NCBI GenBank assembly: GCA_964435475.1
Contig: CAYSZB010000017.1
Span: 1-39,238 of the forward strand
Length of the DNA: 39,238 nucleotides
Direction of reading: 5' to 3'
Source: CAYSZB01 sp964435475
Lineage (GTDB): Bacteria > Chloroflexota > Anaerolineae > Anaerolineales > Anaerolineaceae
In this document: one piece after another, positions 6,893 to 15,758 of the stretch
Numbering within the stretch: position 1 is the stretch's first letter
Layout of the letters: the number at the start of each line of letters is the position of its first letter
Notes under the pieces: generated by a model
The model's input: the letters and a program-made list of their open reading frames with translations, nothing else
Told to the model about the DNA's origin: nothing
Database searches by the model: none
Translations under genes and position numbers: made by a program

Positions 6893-9784
6893 GTCATCAA
6901 ATTACTGATCAATGAGACGGAATATTCTGTTGATGTTTCTCCAAGTGAGAGATTGGCTGAGACCTTACGAAACCTCGGTTTTCTCGGTGTAAAATCTGGT
7001 GGTTGTTCAAGGGGTGAGTGTGGTGCCTGCACAATATTGTTGGATGGTACTCCCGTAAACAGCTGCATGTACCTTTCGGCCCAGGCAGAAGGTCACCATT
7101 TAGAAACTGTGGAGAAAATGGGTGAACATCCGGACCAGGGATGGAAAAAAACCAGGGGCCTTGACCAACTTCAAAAATCGTTTATCGAAGTCGGGGCCAT
7201 CCAGTGTGGTTACTGCACGCCTGCGATGCTACTGGCAGCCAAATCATTACTGAAAAACTCCCCCAATCCTACAGAAGAAGAGGTTAGAGATCATCTCTCT
7301 GGTGTCCTTTGCCGTTGTACGGCTTATGAGAAGCCTGTACAAGCAGTCTTAAACGCAGCTGCAAAACTCAGAGGAGAATTGACTAATAACCTGTTAGCTT
7401 CTCAGCAAAATTTTGTGGAACCTGGCGGTCTACATGTTGTTGGTCACCCGGAGCCAAAGGTAGATGCCATCAAGCTTGTGCAGGGTAAAGCTGCCTTCAC
7501 CATGGATTTTAGCCTGCCTAATATGCTTTTTGCCAGGGTGTTGCACAGTCCCAAAGCACATGCAATTATTAAATCCATCGATTGTTCTGAAGCGAAAAAA
7601 CTTCCAGGGGTTGCAGCAGTGCTTACCTGGAAGGATCTGCCACGTGTTGTGTATTCGACCGCCGGTCAATCAGACCCGATCCCGGGCCCGCTTGACACAT
7701 TTTCACTGGACAAGAAAGTGCGCTTTGTGGGGGACAGGGTGGCTTTTGTTGCCGCAGAGAGTCTTGAATTAGCTGAGCAGGCATTAAAGCTGATCAAGGT
7801 AGAGTACCAGGATTTACCCTCTGTACTGGATCCCGGCAAAACTATGGATCAGGGTGCGCCACAACTTCATGATGAACCGGAATATGTCGATTTTGCTGAC
7901 TCGGATGCCACTAAGAACCTGGCAGCTGAAATTCGGATCGATATTGGTGATGTGTCAAAGGGCTTTTCTGAGGCAGATCAAATCTTTGAAGCTGAGTATG
8001 AGGTGCCCAAGGTCCAACAAGCCCATATCGAGCCCCATGTGGCGATCAGCTGGTGGGATGAAGACGACCGCCTTGTGATCCGAACCAGTACACAGGTCCC
8101 ATTCCATGCAAGGCGCATGCTGGCCCCGGTTTTGGGTTTGCCTGTTAAGAGAATTCGTGTTATCAAGCCCCGAATTGGTGGCGGTTTTGGTGGCAAGCAG
8201 GAAGTATTGATCGAAGATGTGGTTGCCCATTTAACGATCGCTACCGGGCGGCCTGTGTGTTACGAAATGACCAGGGAAGAAGAGTTCATAGCTTCCCGCT
8301 CACGTCATCCAATGCACATCAAGTTAAAGACGGGTGTCAAAAAGGACGGTACGATCACAGCCAATGAAATGTACTGCCTGTCCGATACAGGTGCATATGG
8401 TTGCCACGCGCTGACCGTGACCGGTAATACAGGACACAAAGCGATGGCAATGTATGTTGGAGATGGAGAGTATCGCAAGGCACCCAATATCCGTTTTTAT
8501 GCTGATATTGTCTATACCAACACACCCCCCGCTGGCGCATATCGCGGTTATGGTGTTCCCCAAGGTTTTTGGCCGGTTGAACGCCACATGGAGACGATCT
8601 CCCGTGCTTTGGGGCTTGACCCGCTTGAATTCCGATTGAAAAATGCCCTCAGACCTGGAGAATTGCATCCTTTCAGCACTGCCTGGAGTGAGGGCAGGGA
8701 GCCCAAGCCTGAGATCGTTTACACTGTTGGCCTGGAAGATTGTGTGAAACAGGGCAAGAAACTGGTCAATTGGGAACAAAAATTTGAAAATCCAGACTGG
8801 CACCAGGTGGAAGGTAAACCGCACTTAAAACGGGGCATTGGGGTTGCTCTTGTGATGCAGGGAACTGCAATTCCTTACCTGGATATGGGTGGGGCAAGTA
8901 TTCGGATGAATGATGATGGCTCCTTTACGATCCTGGTTGGTGCGACTGACCTTGGAACAGGATCTGACACTATCCTTGCCCAGATGGCTGCTGAGATATT
9001 GGGCGCACCACTCGAAGATATGATCATCTTCTCATCAGACACTGACTTCACACCTTTTGATAAAGGCGCCTACGCTTCAAGTACAACTTATATTTCAGGG
9101 CAGGCAGTTATCAAGGCAGCCAATCTTGTCGCTGAGAAGATCAAGCGGCGCGCTGTCGTTTTATTTGAAGAAATGGGTGTTTCAGTAGACCAAGACCAGG
9201 TCCAGTTATTTGATAAGGCAGCACACTGCCCAACAGGAGAAAACGTCAGCCTTGAAGAAATTGTCCTGGACGCCCTCCATCATAAAGACCAGGAGGAGAT
9301 TATGGCGGTAGCTTCTCACATGTCACCAACCTCCCCACCGCCATTTGCCGCCCAATTCGCAGAAGTGTGTGTAGACATCGAAACAGGTTTTGTAAAGGTT
9401 GAAAACCTGGTCATGGTGGTTGATTCTGGTGTGATCATTAACCCGGTAACTGCTATAGGTCAAATTGAGGGCGGCATGGCACAGGCACTGGGATACGGGG
9501 TATGTGAAGAAATGGTGTACGACGCAGCAGGAAATGCAAGAGAAAAAGACCTGGTTGACTATCACATATTCAGGTCAGACGAGATGCCGAAGCTCAAAGC
9601 CCAGTTCATTGACAGTTATGAGCCCACGCACCCATTTGGTGCCAAAGCAGTCGCGGAAATCCCCTTGGATGGCGTTGCACCGGCTGTAGGAAATGCTGTT
9701 ATGGATGCATGCGGGGTGTCATTGTCGAGTATTCCGCTTATTCCTGAAAAGGTTTGGCGAGGACTATTGAGCACAAAAAGCTGA
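6890..9784 (+). CDS. xdhD: XdhD-like molybdenum hydroxylase, [2Fe-2S] plus Mo domains
   Basis: A 964-residue fusion of the small iron-sulfur and large molybdopterin subunits, the same architecture as E. coli XdhD. The first cluster uses Cys39, Cys44, Cys47 and Cys59, and the second uses Cys106, Cys109, Cys141 and Cys143. The Mo part follows from about residue 185, with GGGFGGKQE, AYRGYGVPQG, GATDLGTGSDT and a C-terminal FGAKAVAE block that places the catalytic glutamate at Glu923. Family members oxidise purines or other N-heterocycles with water as oxygen source; some need a selenium-modified Mo centre, which sequence cannot show. It pairs with the FAD-type subunit just upstream. Substrate is inferred only. 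Confidence 0.88.
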   Translation: MVIKLLINETEYSVDVSPSERLAETLRNLGFLGVKSGGCSRGECGACTILLDGTPVNSCMYLSAQAEGHHLETVEKMGEHPDQGWKKTRGLDQLQKSFIEVGAIQCGYCTPAMLLAAKSLLKNSPNPTEEEVRDHLSGVLCRCTAYEKPVQAVLNAAAKLRGELTNNLLASQQNFVEPGGLHVVGHPEPKVDAIKLVQGKAAFTMDFSLPNMLFARVLHSPKAHAIIKSIDCSEAKKLPGVAAVLTWKDLPRVVYSTAGQSDPIPGPLDTFSLDKKVRFVGDRVAFVAAESLELAEQALKLIKVEYQDLPSVLDPGKTMDQGAPQLHDEPEYVDFADSDATKNLAAEIRIDIGDVSKGFSEADQIFEAEYEVPKVQQAHIEPHVAISWWDEDDRLVIRTSTQVPFHARRMLAPVLGLPVKRIRVIKPRIGGGFGGKQEVLIEDVVAHLTIATGRPVCYEMTREEEFIASRSRHPMHIKLKTGVKKDGTITANEMYCLSDTGAYGCHALTVTGNTGHKAMAMYVGDGEYRKAPNIRFYADIVYTNTPPAGAYRGYGVPQGFWPVERHMETISRALGLDPLEFRLKNALRPGELHPFSTAWSEGREPKPEIVYTVGLEDCVKQGKKLVNWEQKFENPDWHQVEGKPHLKRGIGVALVMQGTAIPYLDMGGASIRMNDDGSFTILVGATDLGTGSDTILAQMAAEILGAPLEDMIIFSSDTDFTPFDKGAYASSTTYISGQAVIKAANLVAEKIKRRAVVLFEEMGVSVDQDQVQLFDKAAHCPTGENVSLEEIVLDALHHKDQEEIMAVASHMSPTSPPPFAAQFAEVCVDIETGFVKVENLVMVVDSGVIINPVTAIGQIEGGMAQALGYGVCEEMVYDAAGNAREKDLVDYHIFRSDEMPKLKAQFIDSYEPTHPFGAKAVAEIPLDGVAPAVGNAVMDACGVSLSSIPLIPEKVWRGLLSTKS

Positions 9785-9803
9785 GCAAAGGTGAGGTATC
9801 ATC

Positions 9804-11183
9804 ATGCCTGTTTCATTAAGTAACACAACGAAAAAGAATGAAAACGTATATGTCATCGGCCATATCAACCCGGATACAGACTCCATTTCAGCTGCCATCA
9901 GCTTTGCCTGGTTGATCAACGAAAGGGACGGAGTCCCTGCAATCCCAGCTCGTGCCGGTGCGATCAATGTACAGACTGCCTTTGTTCTCAAGACCTTACA
10001 GATCGATCCCCCGGTTTTGATCACTGATGCGTCTCCCCGTTTTGAGTCAGTGATGCGCAGGTTGGATGTGGTATCACCAGAAGAAAAACTGATCGATGCC
10101 TGGCCAATCATGAATCGCACTGGTGGCCTGGCACCCGTGATCAACCCGGATGGCACACCTTTTGGGTTGATAAGTGGCTACAGCCTGATCGATTACTTGA
10201 GTAAGGTGATCGGCCCTCATCCCAAGAATAAAAGCATGACTTTACGGGACATGTTCGAAATACCTTGTGCTGAAGCTGCTGAGAAAGATATTCCCCGATA
10301 TCAATCTTCGACCAGGATAAGGGATGTCTTAAACCGGTTGCTACGTGATGATATTGATGAATTCTGGGTGGTTGATGAACAAGGCAGGTACATGGGCATT
10401 TGTCGCCAGAAAGACCTGCTCAATCCTCCCCGCTTAAAGTTGATCCTTGTGGATCATAATGAAACCCAACAGGCATTGGCTTCCCTTGAAGAAGCAGAGT
10501 TACTTGAAGTTCTCGATCATCACAGGCTGGGCAACCCTCCCACCTATCACCCGATCCGTTTTACAGCAGATATTGTCGGGTCCACCTCCACCCTGGTGTC
10601 TGAACAGATCGAAGAGGCCGGGTTAAGTGCTCCTCCTGCCCTTGCAGGATTGATGTTGGGCGGACTATTGTCTGACACATTAAACCTGACATCTCCAACG
10701 ACGACTGCCCGGGATAAACTGGCTGCCAACCGGCTCGCCCGCTGGGCGATCGTCAAGGGCAGTCCACTGGAAAAAGAGACCATCCTCAGCTTCGGAGAAA
10801 AAATCCTCGCTTCCGGTTCCGGGTTGTCCAGCAGGGACCCCAACTCCATCGTAACGACCGACATGAAGTTATATGAGACTGGAGGATATAAATTTGCCAT
10901 TGCACAGGCAGAAGTATCAGATCTTCATGAATTAGGTGAGTTCATTGAGCCATTAAAAGTTGCCCTTGCTAAACTTAAAGAACAGAACAACCTGGATTTT
11001 GCGATGCTGATGATAACCGATGTGGTCAATTCTGCCAGCCGCTTGTTGTTTTCTGATGCGCCACCAGCATTGGACGAACTACCTTACAGGCCTTTGCACG
11101 ATGGGACGATGCTTGCGGATGGGGTGGTGTCAAGGAAGAAGCAGCTTCTGCCTATCGTCTTTAGCTTATTGGAAAACGTATGA
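9804..11183 (+). CDS. ppaC: Manganese-dependent inorganic pyrophosphatase with CBS domains
   Basis: A 459-residue DHH-family (family II) pyrophosphatase. The N-terminal HINPDTDS motif gives metal ligands His20, Asp24 and Asp26. Two CBS-type regulatory repeats fill roughly residues 70-215, and the catalytic domain resumes with VDHNETQQA, the DHH motif LDHHRLG and GSTSTLV, then a DHHA2 C-terminal domain. CBS insertions in this family normally allow control by adenine nucleotides. It hydrolyses pyrophosphate in the cytosol. Its place among genes whose products release PPi (CofC upstream, MocA downstream) suggests it pulls those reactions forward; this is inference. It overlaps xdhC by 4 bp. Confidence 0.9.
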   Translation: MPVSLSNTTKKNENVYVIGHINPDTDSISAAISFAWLINERDGVPAIPARAGAINVQTAFVLKTLQIDPPVLITDASPRFESVMRRLDVVSPEEKLIDAWPIMNRTGGLAPVINPDGTPFGLISGYSLIDYLSKVIGPHPKNKSMTLRDMFEIPCAEAAEKDIPRYQSSTRIRDVLNRLLRDDIDEFWVVDEQGRYMGICRQKDLLNPPRLKLILVDHNETQQALASLEEAELLEVLDHHRLGNPPTYHPIRFTADIVGSTSTLVSEQIEEAGLSAPPALAGLMLGGLLSDTLNLTSPTTTARDKLAANRLARWAIVKGSPLEKETILSFGEKILASGSGLSSRDPNSIVTTDMKLYETGGYKFAIAQAEVSDLHELGEFIEPLKVALAKLKEQNNLDFAMLMITDVVNSASRLLFSDAPPALDELPYRPLHDGTMLADGVVSRKKQLLPIVFSLLENV

Positions 11184-11950
11184 TTGAAGTATTCGGAACC
11201 ATAAGTAACATCATAAACCAGGGCAAGTCAGTTGTGCTCTGCTCTATTGTCCAGACCTCCGGTGCTGTTCCCCGGCACGCCGGCAGCAAGATGATTGTCT
11301 TCCCGGATGGCATAACCCAGGGAACCGTGGGCGGTGGAGAAGTTGAAGAAAATATCAGGCAAGCAGCCCTGGAAGCATTGAAGACGGGTAAACCGCAATT
11401 GCTTGACTGCTCTTTGATGGTCAGCGAAGACGGAAGCATGGGATTGTGTGGGGGGACCGTAAAGGTTTTTATCGAACCCATACTACCCAAAGATAAGATC
11501 ATCATTTTCGGGGCAGGGCATGTCGGAAAACCGATCGCCCACCTTGCAAAGAAGTTGGGTTTCCATGTCGTAGTTAGCGATGATCGGCCAGGTATTTGTA
11601 ATAAAAATGAAATCCCCGATGCAGATTTATTCCTTGAGATGCCAATGGAAGAAGTACCTCAAAACCTTGCCATTGATGAACGCAGCTACCTGGTACTGGT
11701 CACCAGGGGTTCTGATGTGGACATTAAAGGCTTGCCAGCGCTGCTAAAAACCGATGCGCCTTATATTGGCGTAATGGGTTCCAAAAAGCGCTGGGCACAT
11801 ACCATAGAGGGGCTCAATGCCTTGGGAGTGACTGCCGAGCATATGACCAGGTTAAAAACACCGATTGGATTGGATATCAAAGCGGAAAACCCCGAGGAGA
11901 TTGCGGTAAGTGTGATGGCAGAGATTATCAATTTCCGCAATAGAAGGTAG
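11180..11950 (+). CDS. xdhC: XdhC/CoxI-family molybdenum cofactor insertion factor
   Basis: A 256-residue protein with the two XdhC/CoxI regions: an N-terminal domain with SGAVPRHAGSKM, TVGGGEVE and MGLCGG (Cys90), and a C-terminal Rossmann domain starting FGAGHVGKPIA near residue 110 and ending with GLDIKAENPEEIAVSVMAEI. Members bind the Mo cofactor, help its sulfuration and load it into xanthine dehydrogenase-type enzymes. It sits between the two molybdenum hydroxylases of the cluster and may serve both. Confidence 0.9.
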   Translation: MIEVFGTISNIINQGKSVVLCSIVQTSGAVPRHAGSKMIVFPDGITQGTVGGGEVEENIRQAALEALKTGKPQLLDCSLMVSEDGSMGLCGGTVKVFIEPILPKDKIIIFGAGHVGKPIAHLAKKLGFHVVVSDDRPGICNKNEIPDADLFLEMPMEEVPQNLAIDERSYLVLVTRGSDVDIKGLPALLKTDAPYIGVMGSKKRWAHTIEGLNALGVTAEHMTRLKTPIGLDIKAENPEEIAVSVMAEIINFRNRR

Positions 11951-11972
11951 CCTAATTAAGAGGAGTCAAGTG

Positions 11973-13373
11973 ATGTGGCAGAATTATAAATTCTTAACCA
12001 GTATCGATGAACTGTGTAATGAGATAAGCATAGAGCCAGCTCAAAAGAAGATCATAGCCGGGGGAACTGATTTATTACTTGAGATGGAAAGGGGCTTGCG
12101 CCCGGGGATCACCACCCTGCTTGACATTTCACGCATTCCTGGTCTGGATATGATCAGGGAAGATGAAGACAGTCAAATCCACATTGGCCCCCTGGTTACC
12201 CACAACGATGTAGTCGCCTCTGAATTGATCCGCATAAAGGCTTACCCCTTACTCCAGGCATGCTGGCAAGTTGGCTCTCCCCAGATCCGCAATGTGGGAA
12301 CAGTGGCAGGTAACTTAATCACGGGTTCTCCAGCCAATGATACCATCACCCCATTGATGGGGTTGGACGCCAGCGTCACTTTGCGTTCTCTCCGAGGGGA
12401 ACGAATTGTCAAACTGGCTGATTTTTACAAAGGAGTGAGGAAATCCGTTTTGCAGCCTGATGAGGTACTGGTTGATGTGTTCTTCCCCGGTTTAGATAAG
12501 GATACCAGGGGCATATTTGTGAAGTCAGCACTAAGGCGTGCCCAGGCGATTTCAGTAGTAAATGCTTGCGTGATTGTTACAGAGAGGAATCAAACGGTTG
12601 AGAGAGTCACAATAACCATGGGTGCAGTAGCGCCGACAATTATCCATGCAAACTCAGTAGAAGAAGGTCTGGTTGGCAAGGAGTTAACTGAGAAGACAAT
12701 AAATGACGCTGTGGAACTTGTTGAGAAGGACCTGAGGCCAATTTCAGATATCCGGGGTTCTGATCAATACCGGACATATATCATGAAAGTCATTATCCGA
12801 AAAGCTTTGAGCCACATCTTGGATAATTCAATTTCAGACCCTGTTCCTGACCAGGCAGTCTTATTGCGCCATGACCCAAATGTTCCGAATGCCGAATGGG
12901 ATGGAAAAGAAATAATTACACATATCAATGGCAAGCAATTCTCTATTAAAAAAGGCATTAATAAGAATCTGCTTTCTTTAATCCGCGAACAGGCATTGTT
13001 AACAGGGACAAAAGAGGGCTGTGGAGAAGGCGAATGCGGGGCCTGCACGGTACACATGAATGGCAAGGCAGTTATGAGTTGCCTGGTACCTGCTCCACGG
13101 GCACACCAGGCATCGATCACCACGATCGAAGGGCTGAGTGGGGATGACCAACTTACACCTTTACAAAAAGCTTTTGTCGATTTTGGTGCAGTCCAATGTG
13201 GATTCTGCACACCTGGATTTATCATGTCCTCTTCGATGCTGTTAAAAGAAAAATTCAAACCCGACCAGGATGAGATCCGTCAGGCAATCACCGGCAATTT
13301 GTGCCGTTGCACAGGGTACTACAAGATCATACAGGCGATCGAATCCGCCAGCCAGACTTTGGGAGGTGAATAA
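11973..13373 (+). CDS. Molybdenum hydroxylase FAD plus [2Fe-2S] fusion subunit
   Basis: A 466-residue fusion. Residues 1-285 are a CoxM-like FAD domain with intact signatures AGGTDLLLEM (29-38) and RNVGTVAGNL (106-115) and the CO-dehydrogenase flavoprotein C-terminal domain. Residues about 312-466 are the two-cluster iron-sulfur subunit, with Cys350, Cys355, Cys358, Cys370 and then Cys409, Cys412, Cys444, Cys446. It carries electrons from the Mo subunit encoded immediately downstream (2 bp gap). I start at ATG 11973, since AGAGGAG near 11958 is well spaced; a GTG three bases earlier is possible. The fusion order differs from the XdhD-like enzyme, so the operon encodes two distinct hydroxylases. 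Confidence 0.9.
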   Translation: MWQNYKFLTSIDELCNEISIEPAQKKIIAGGTDLLLEMERGLRPGITTLLDISRIPGLDMIREDEDSQIHIGPLVTHNDVVASELIRIKAYPLLQACWQVGSPQIRNVGTVAGNLITGSPANDTITPLMGLDASVTLRSLRGERIVKLADFYKGVRKSVLQPDEVLVDVFFPGLDKDTRGIFVKSALRRAQAISVVNACVIVTERNQTVERVTITMGAVAPTIIHANSVEEGLVGKELTEKTINDAVELVEKDLRPISDIRGSDQYRTYIMKVIIRKALSHILDNSISDPVPDQAVLLRHDPNVPNAEWDGKEIITHINGKQFSIKKGINKNLLSLIREQALLTGTKEGCGEGECGACTVHMNGKAVMSCLVPAPRAHQASITTIEGLSGDDQLTPLQKAFVDFGAVQCGFCTPGFIMSSSMLLKEKFKPDQDEIRQAITGNLCRCTGYYKIIQAIESASQTLGGE

Positions 13374-13375
13374 AA

Positions 13376-15583
13376 ATGAAGGTTGTCAATCAATCAATCA
13401 GTCGCTTTGATACAGTCGCCAAAGTTAATGGAAGTGCTTTATATCCCGGGGATTACAACCTCCCTGGGCAGTTGTATATGAAGGTTCAATTTGCCCTGCG
13501 TCCTCATGCCATTGTCCGGGCGATTGAAATAACTGAAGCGGAAAAAGTGCCTGGCGTTGTGGCAGTTTTGACTGCCAAAGATGTACCCGTCAATGAATAT
13601 GGACTAGGTGTTTCAGACCAGCCTGTGCTTTGCGGACCGGGTTCGAATAAACAATTTGCAGACAGAGTCAGGTTTGTGGGTGACCAGGTTGCAGTAATAA
13701 TTGCGGAAACTGAAGAAGTCGCTTCCCAGGCGCGAAACTTGATCAGGGTTGATTATGAAGATTTGCCTGTGATCACGAACCAGATTGATGCATTGAAACC
13801 GGGTGCTGTTTTGTTGCATCCCGATCTCGGAACAAATGAATTCTGTCATTTCCATATCGATAAGGGCAAAGTCGAGGAAGCCTTTAAGGACTGTGATGTA
13901 ATTGTTGAAGGAACTTATAACACACCAGTCCAGGAACATGCTTATCTACAACCTGAAGCAGGTATGGCTTACCTGGACGAAGAGCAAAGAATAACAGTGG
14001 TGGTAGCTGGACAGTGGACACATGAAGACCAGGAGCAGATTGCGCATTCTCTAAACCTGCCCAAGGAAAAAGTGCGTGTGATCTACCCGGCAATCGGTGG
14101 GGCTTTTGGCGGCCGCGAAGATATGTCAGTCCAGATTATTTTGGCATTAGCTGTCATGCGTTTACATGAGCAGGGGATTGATCGCCCTGTAAAGATCACC
14201 TGGAACCGGGAAGAGTCGATCATTGGTCATCATAAACGTCATCAATATTTGATGAAAGCCAAATGGGGTGCAAATCGGGAGGGAAAGATCCTGGCGGTCG
14301 ATGTGCAGATCTTGGCTGATGGCGGAGCGTATGTTTATACATCCCCCAAGGTCCTGGGCAATGCCACATTGCTTGCCTCTGGACCTTACGAGGTGCCCAA
14401 TGTGCGTGTAGATGCAAAGGCGATCTATACCAACAACATCCCAGGTGGCGCATTTCGGGGTTTTGGTGGACCACAAGCGGCTTTCCAGGCGGAAATGCAG
14501 GTCAATAAACTGGCTGAAGTATTACATATGGACCCGGTTGAAATCCGTATGCGAAATCTTTACCAGGAGGGCTCAATGATGCCTACTGGTACTCCTATCC
14601 CTGATGTGGTTTCAATTCGCGAAGTTTTAGCTGATTGTGCCCAAAAAGCGGGCTGGGTGCATGATGATAATGGTTGGCACAAACCAGACCTCAAACAAGA
14701 AAAATGTGAGAAGGTCTCTGGATTGGGTATTGCCTGCGGGTACAAGAACATCGGTTTTTCATTCGGTTACCAGGAAAATTGCCATGGCCGTATCATGCTC
14801 ATGGGTGAAACTGAAATTGAAAAGGCGATCCTGTGGCATGCCGGTGCGGATGTGGGGCAGGGGGCACACTCAGCTTTTGCCCAGTTTGCGGCCGAGGCGC
14901 TTGACATTCCTGTGGACAAGATTTCCGTTATCGCCTCGGATACCGCCACTTCGGGTAATTCAGGCAGTGCCTCCGCAAGCAGATTAACTTTCATGTCAGG
15001 CAATTCGATTATTGGCGCTGCCAAAGTGGCACTGGAAAAATGGCATAAAGAGGAACGACCTGCCGTGGGAGAATTCACTTATTTGGCCCCAAAAACTACG
15101 CCTTTTGCTCCGGTTACCGGGGAGGGTAAACCAAATTTTACCTATGGCTATGTAGCAGAAGCGGTCAGCTGCGAGGTGGATCGTGAGACTGGTTTGGTCT
15201 CCATTGACCAGGTTATCTGTGCAAATGATGTGGGCATGGCGGTTAACCCCATGCAAGTTGAAGGGCAGATTGAAGGGGCAGTGGTTCAAGCGGCTGGATA
15301 CACAAATTTGGAAAACTTCATCACAAAAGATGGCTATCCACAAACCAAACTACTTTCCACTTACCTGATCCCGACCGTGCTGGATATTCCAAACAAAGTC
15401 CACTCGCTGATCCATGAACATGCAGATCCTTTGGGGCCTTACGGCGCGCGTGGTATGGGAGAAATGCCATACCTGCCTTATGCGCCGGCTGTCTGCGATG
15501 CAGTCCATGCTGCAACCGGTGTTTGGTTTGATGATTTTCCCTTGACCCCGGAACGCGTCCTTAGGGGCATGGGAAAAATTTGA
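13376..15583 (+). CDS. Xanthine dehydrogenase-family molybdopterin subunit
   Basis: A 735-residue catalytic subunit. It begins with the usual RFDTVAKVNGSALYPGD start, has GGAFGGRED and AFRGFGGPQ molybdopterin-contact motifs, GADVGQGAHS, and ends with a GARGMGE motif that supplies the catalytic glutamate, Glu696. Together with the FAD/[2Fe-2S] fusion upstream it forms a complete hydroxylase. Length is typical for CoxL/XdhA/nicotinate-dehydrogenase relatives, and the CO dehydrogenase active-site loop is not apparent, so CO oxidation is unlikely. The true substrate is not predictable; purines or N-heterocycles fit the context. Confidence 0.9.
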   Translation: MKVVNQSISRFDTVAKVNGSALYPGDYNLPGQLYMKVQFALRPHAIVRAIEITEAEKVPGVVAVLTAKDVPVNEYGLGVSDQPVLCGPGSNKQFADRVRFVGDQVAVIIAETEEVASQARNLIRVDYEDLPVITNQIDALKPGAVLLHPDLGTNEFCHFHIDKGKVEEAFKDCDVIVEGTYNTPVQEHAYLQPEAGMAYLDEEQRITVVVAGQWTHEDQEQIAHSLNLPKEKVRVIYPAIGGAFGGREDMSVQIILALAVMRLHEQGIDRPVKITWNREESIIGHHKRHQYLMKAKWGANREGKILAVDVQILADGGAYVYTSPKVLGNATLLASGPYEVPNVRVDAKAIYTNNIPGGAFRGFGGPQAAFQAEMQVNKLAEVLHMDPVEIRMRNLYQEGSMMPTGTPIPDVVSIREVLADCAQKAGWVHDDNGWHKPDLKQEKCEKVSGLGIACGYKNIGFSFGYQENCHGRIMLMGETEIEKAILWHAGADVGQGAHSAFAQFAAEALDIPVDKISVIASDTATSGNSGSASASRLTFMSGNSIIGAAKVALEKWHKEERPAVGEFTYLAPKTTPFAPVTGEGKPNFTYGYVAEAVSCEVDRETGLVSIDQVICANDVGMAVNPMQVEGQIEGAVVQAAGYTNLENFITKDGYPQTKLLSTYLIPTVLDIPNKVHSLIHEHADPLGPYGARGMGEMPYLPYAPAVCDAVHAATGVWFDDFPLTPERVLRGMGKI

Positions 15584-15597
15584 TGCATAAACTCTTT

Positions 15598-15620
15598 GCC
15601 ACAAGCGGGGGCTTGGCTTT
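15598..15620 (+). terminator. Weak terminator-like hairpin after Mo subunit
   Basis: GCC-AC-AAGC, loop GGGG, then GCTTGGC forms a 7-bp stem with a two-base bulge, followed by only three T residues. It may attenuate rather than stop transcription before the downstream nucleotidyltransferase gene. Confidence 0.3.
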
Positions 15621-15663
15621 GATGAATATTATCAAATGCCTCAGGAAAAAGTGCGGTTAGGAA

Positions 15664-15678
15664 CCGGCAGTCTGCCGG
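15664..15678 (+). repeat. Perfect short hairpin CCGGCA/TGCCGG
   Basis: A 6-bp GC-rich perfect stem with a 3-nt loop in the 164-bp gap before the mocA-like gene. No T-run follows, so it is not a terminator; it may be part of a structured leader. Confidence 0.4.
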
Positions 15679-15739
15679 GATAATGCTTTGAAGGATTGCT
15701 GTTTTTGTAGTGGTAGCTTGAATATGAATTAAGGCGCAA

Positions 15740-15758
15740 ATATTGTTATGAACAATAT
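15740..15758 (+). promoter_or_regulatory. Palindrome centred on the start codon of the MocA-like gene
   Basis: ATATTGTT and AACAATAT form perfect 8-bp arms around the ATG at 15748-15750. As RNA this would place the start codon in the 3-nt loop; as DNA it could be an operator. No good Shine-Dalgarno lies at normal distance (AAGG at 15731 is too far). Confidence 0.55.

Noticed and set aside
13376..15583. Aerobic CO dehydrogenase large subunit (CoxL)
   Set aside because: The CoxL active-site cysteine loop is not visible, and the gene order is not coxMSL; a general molybdenum hydroxylase is safer.
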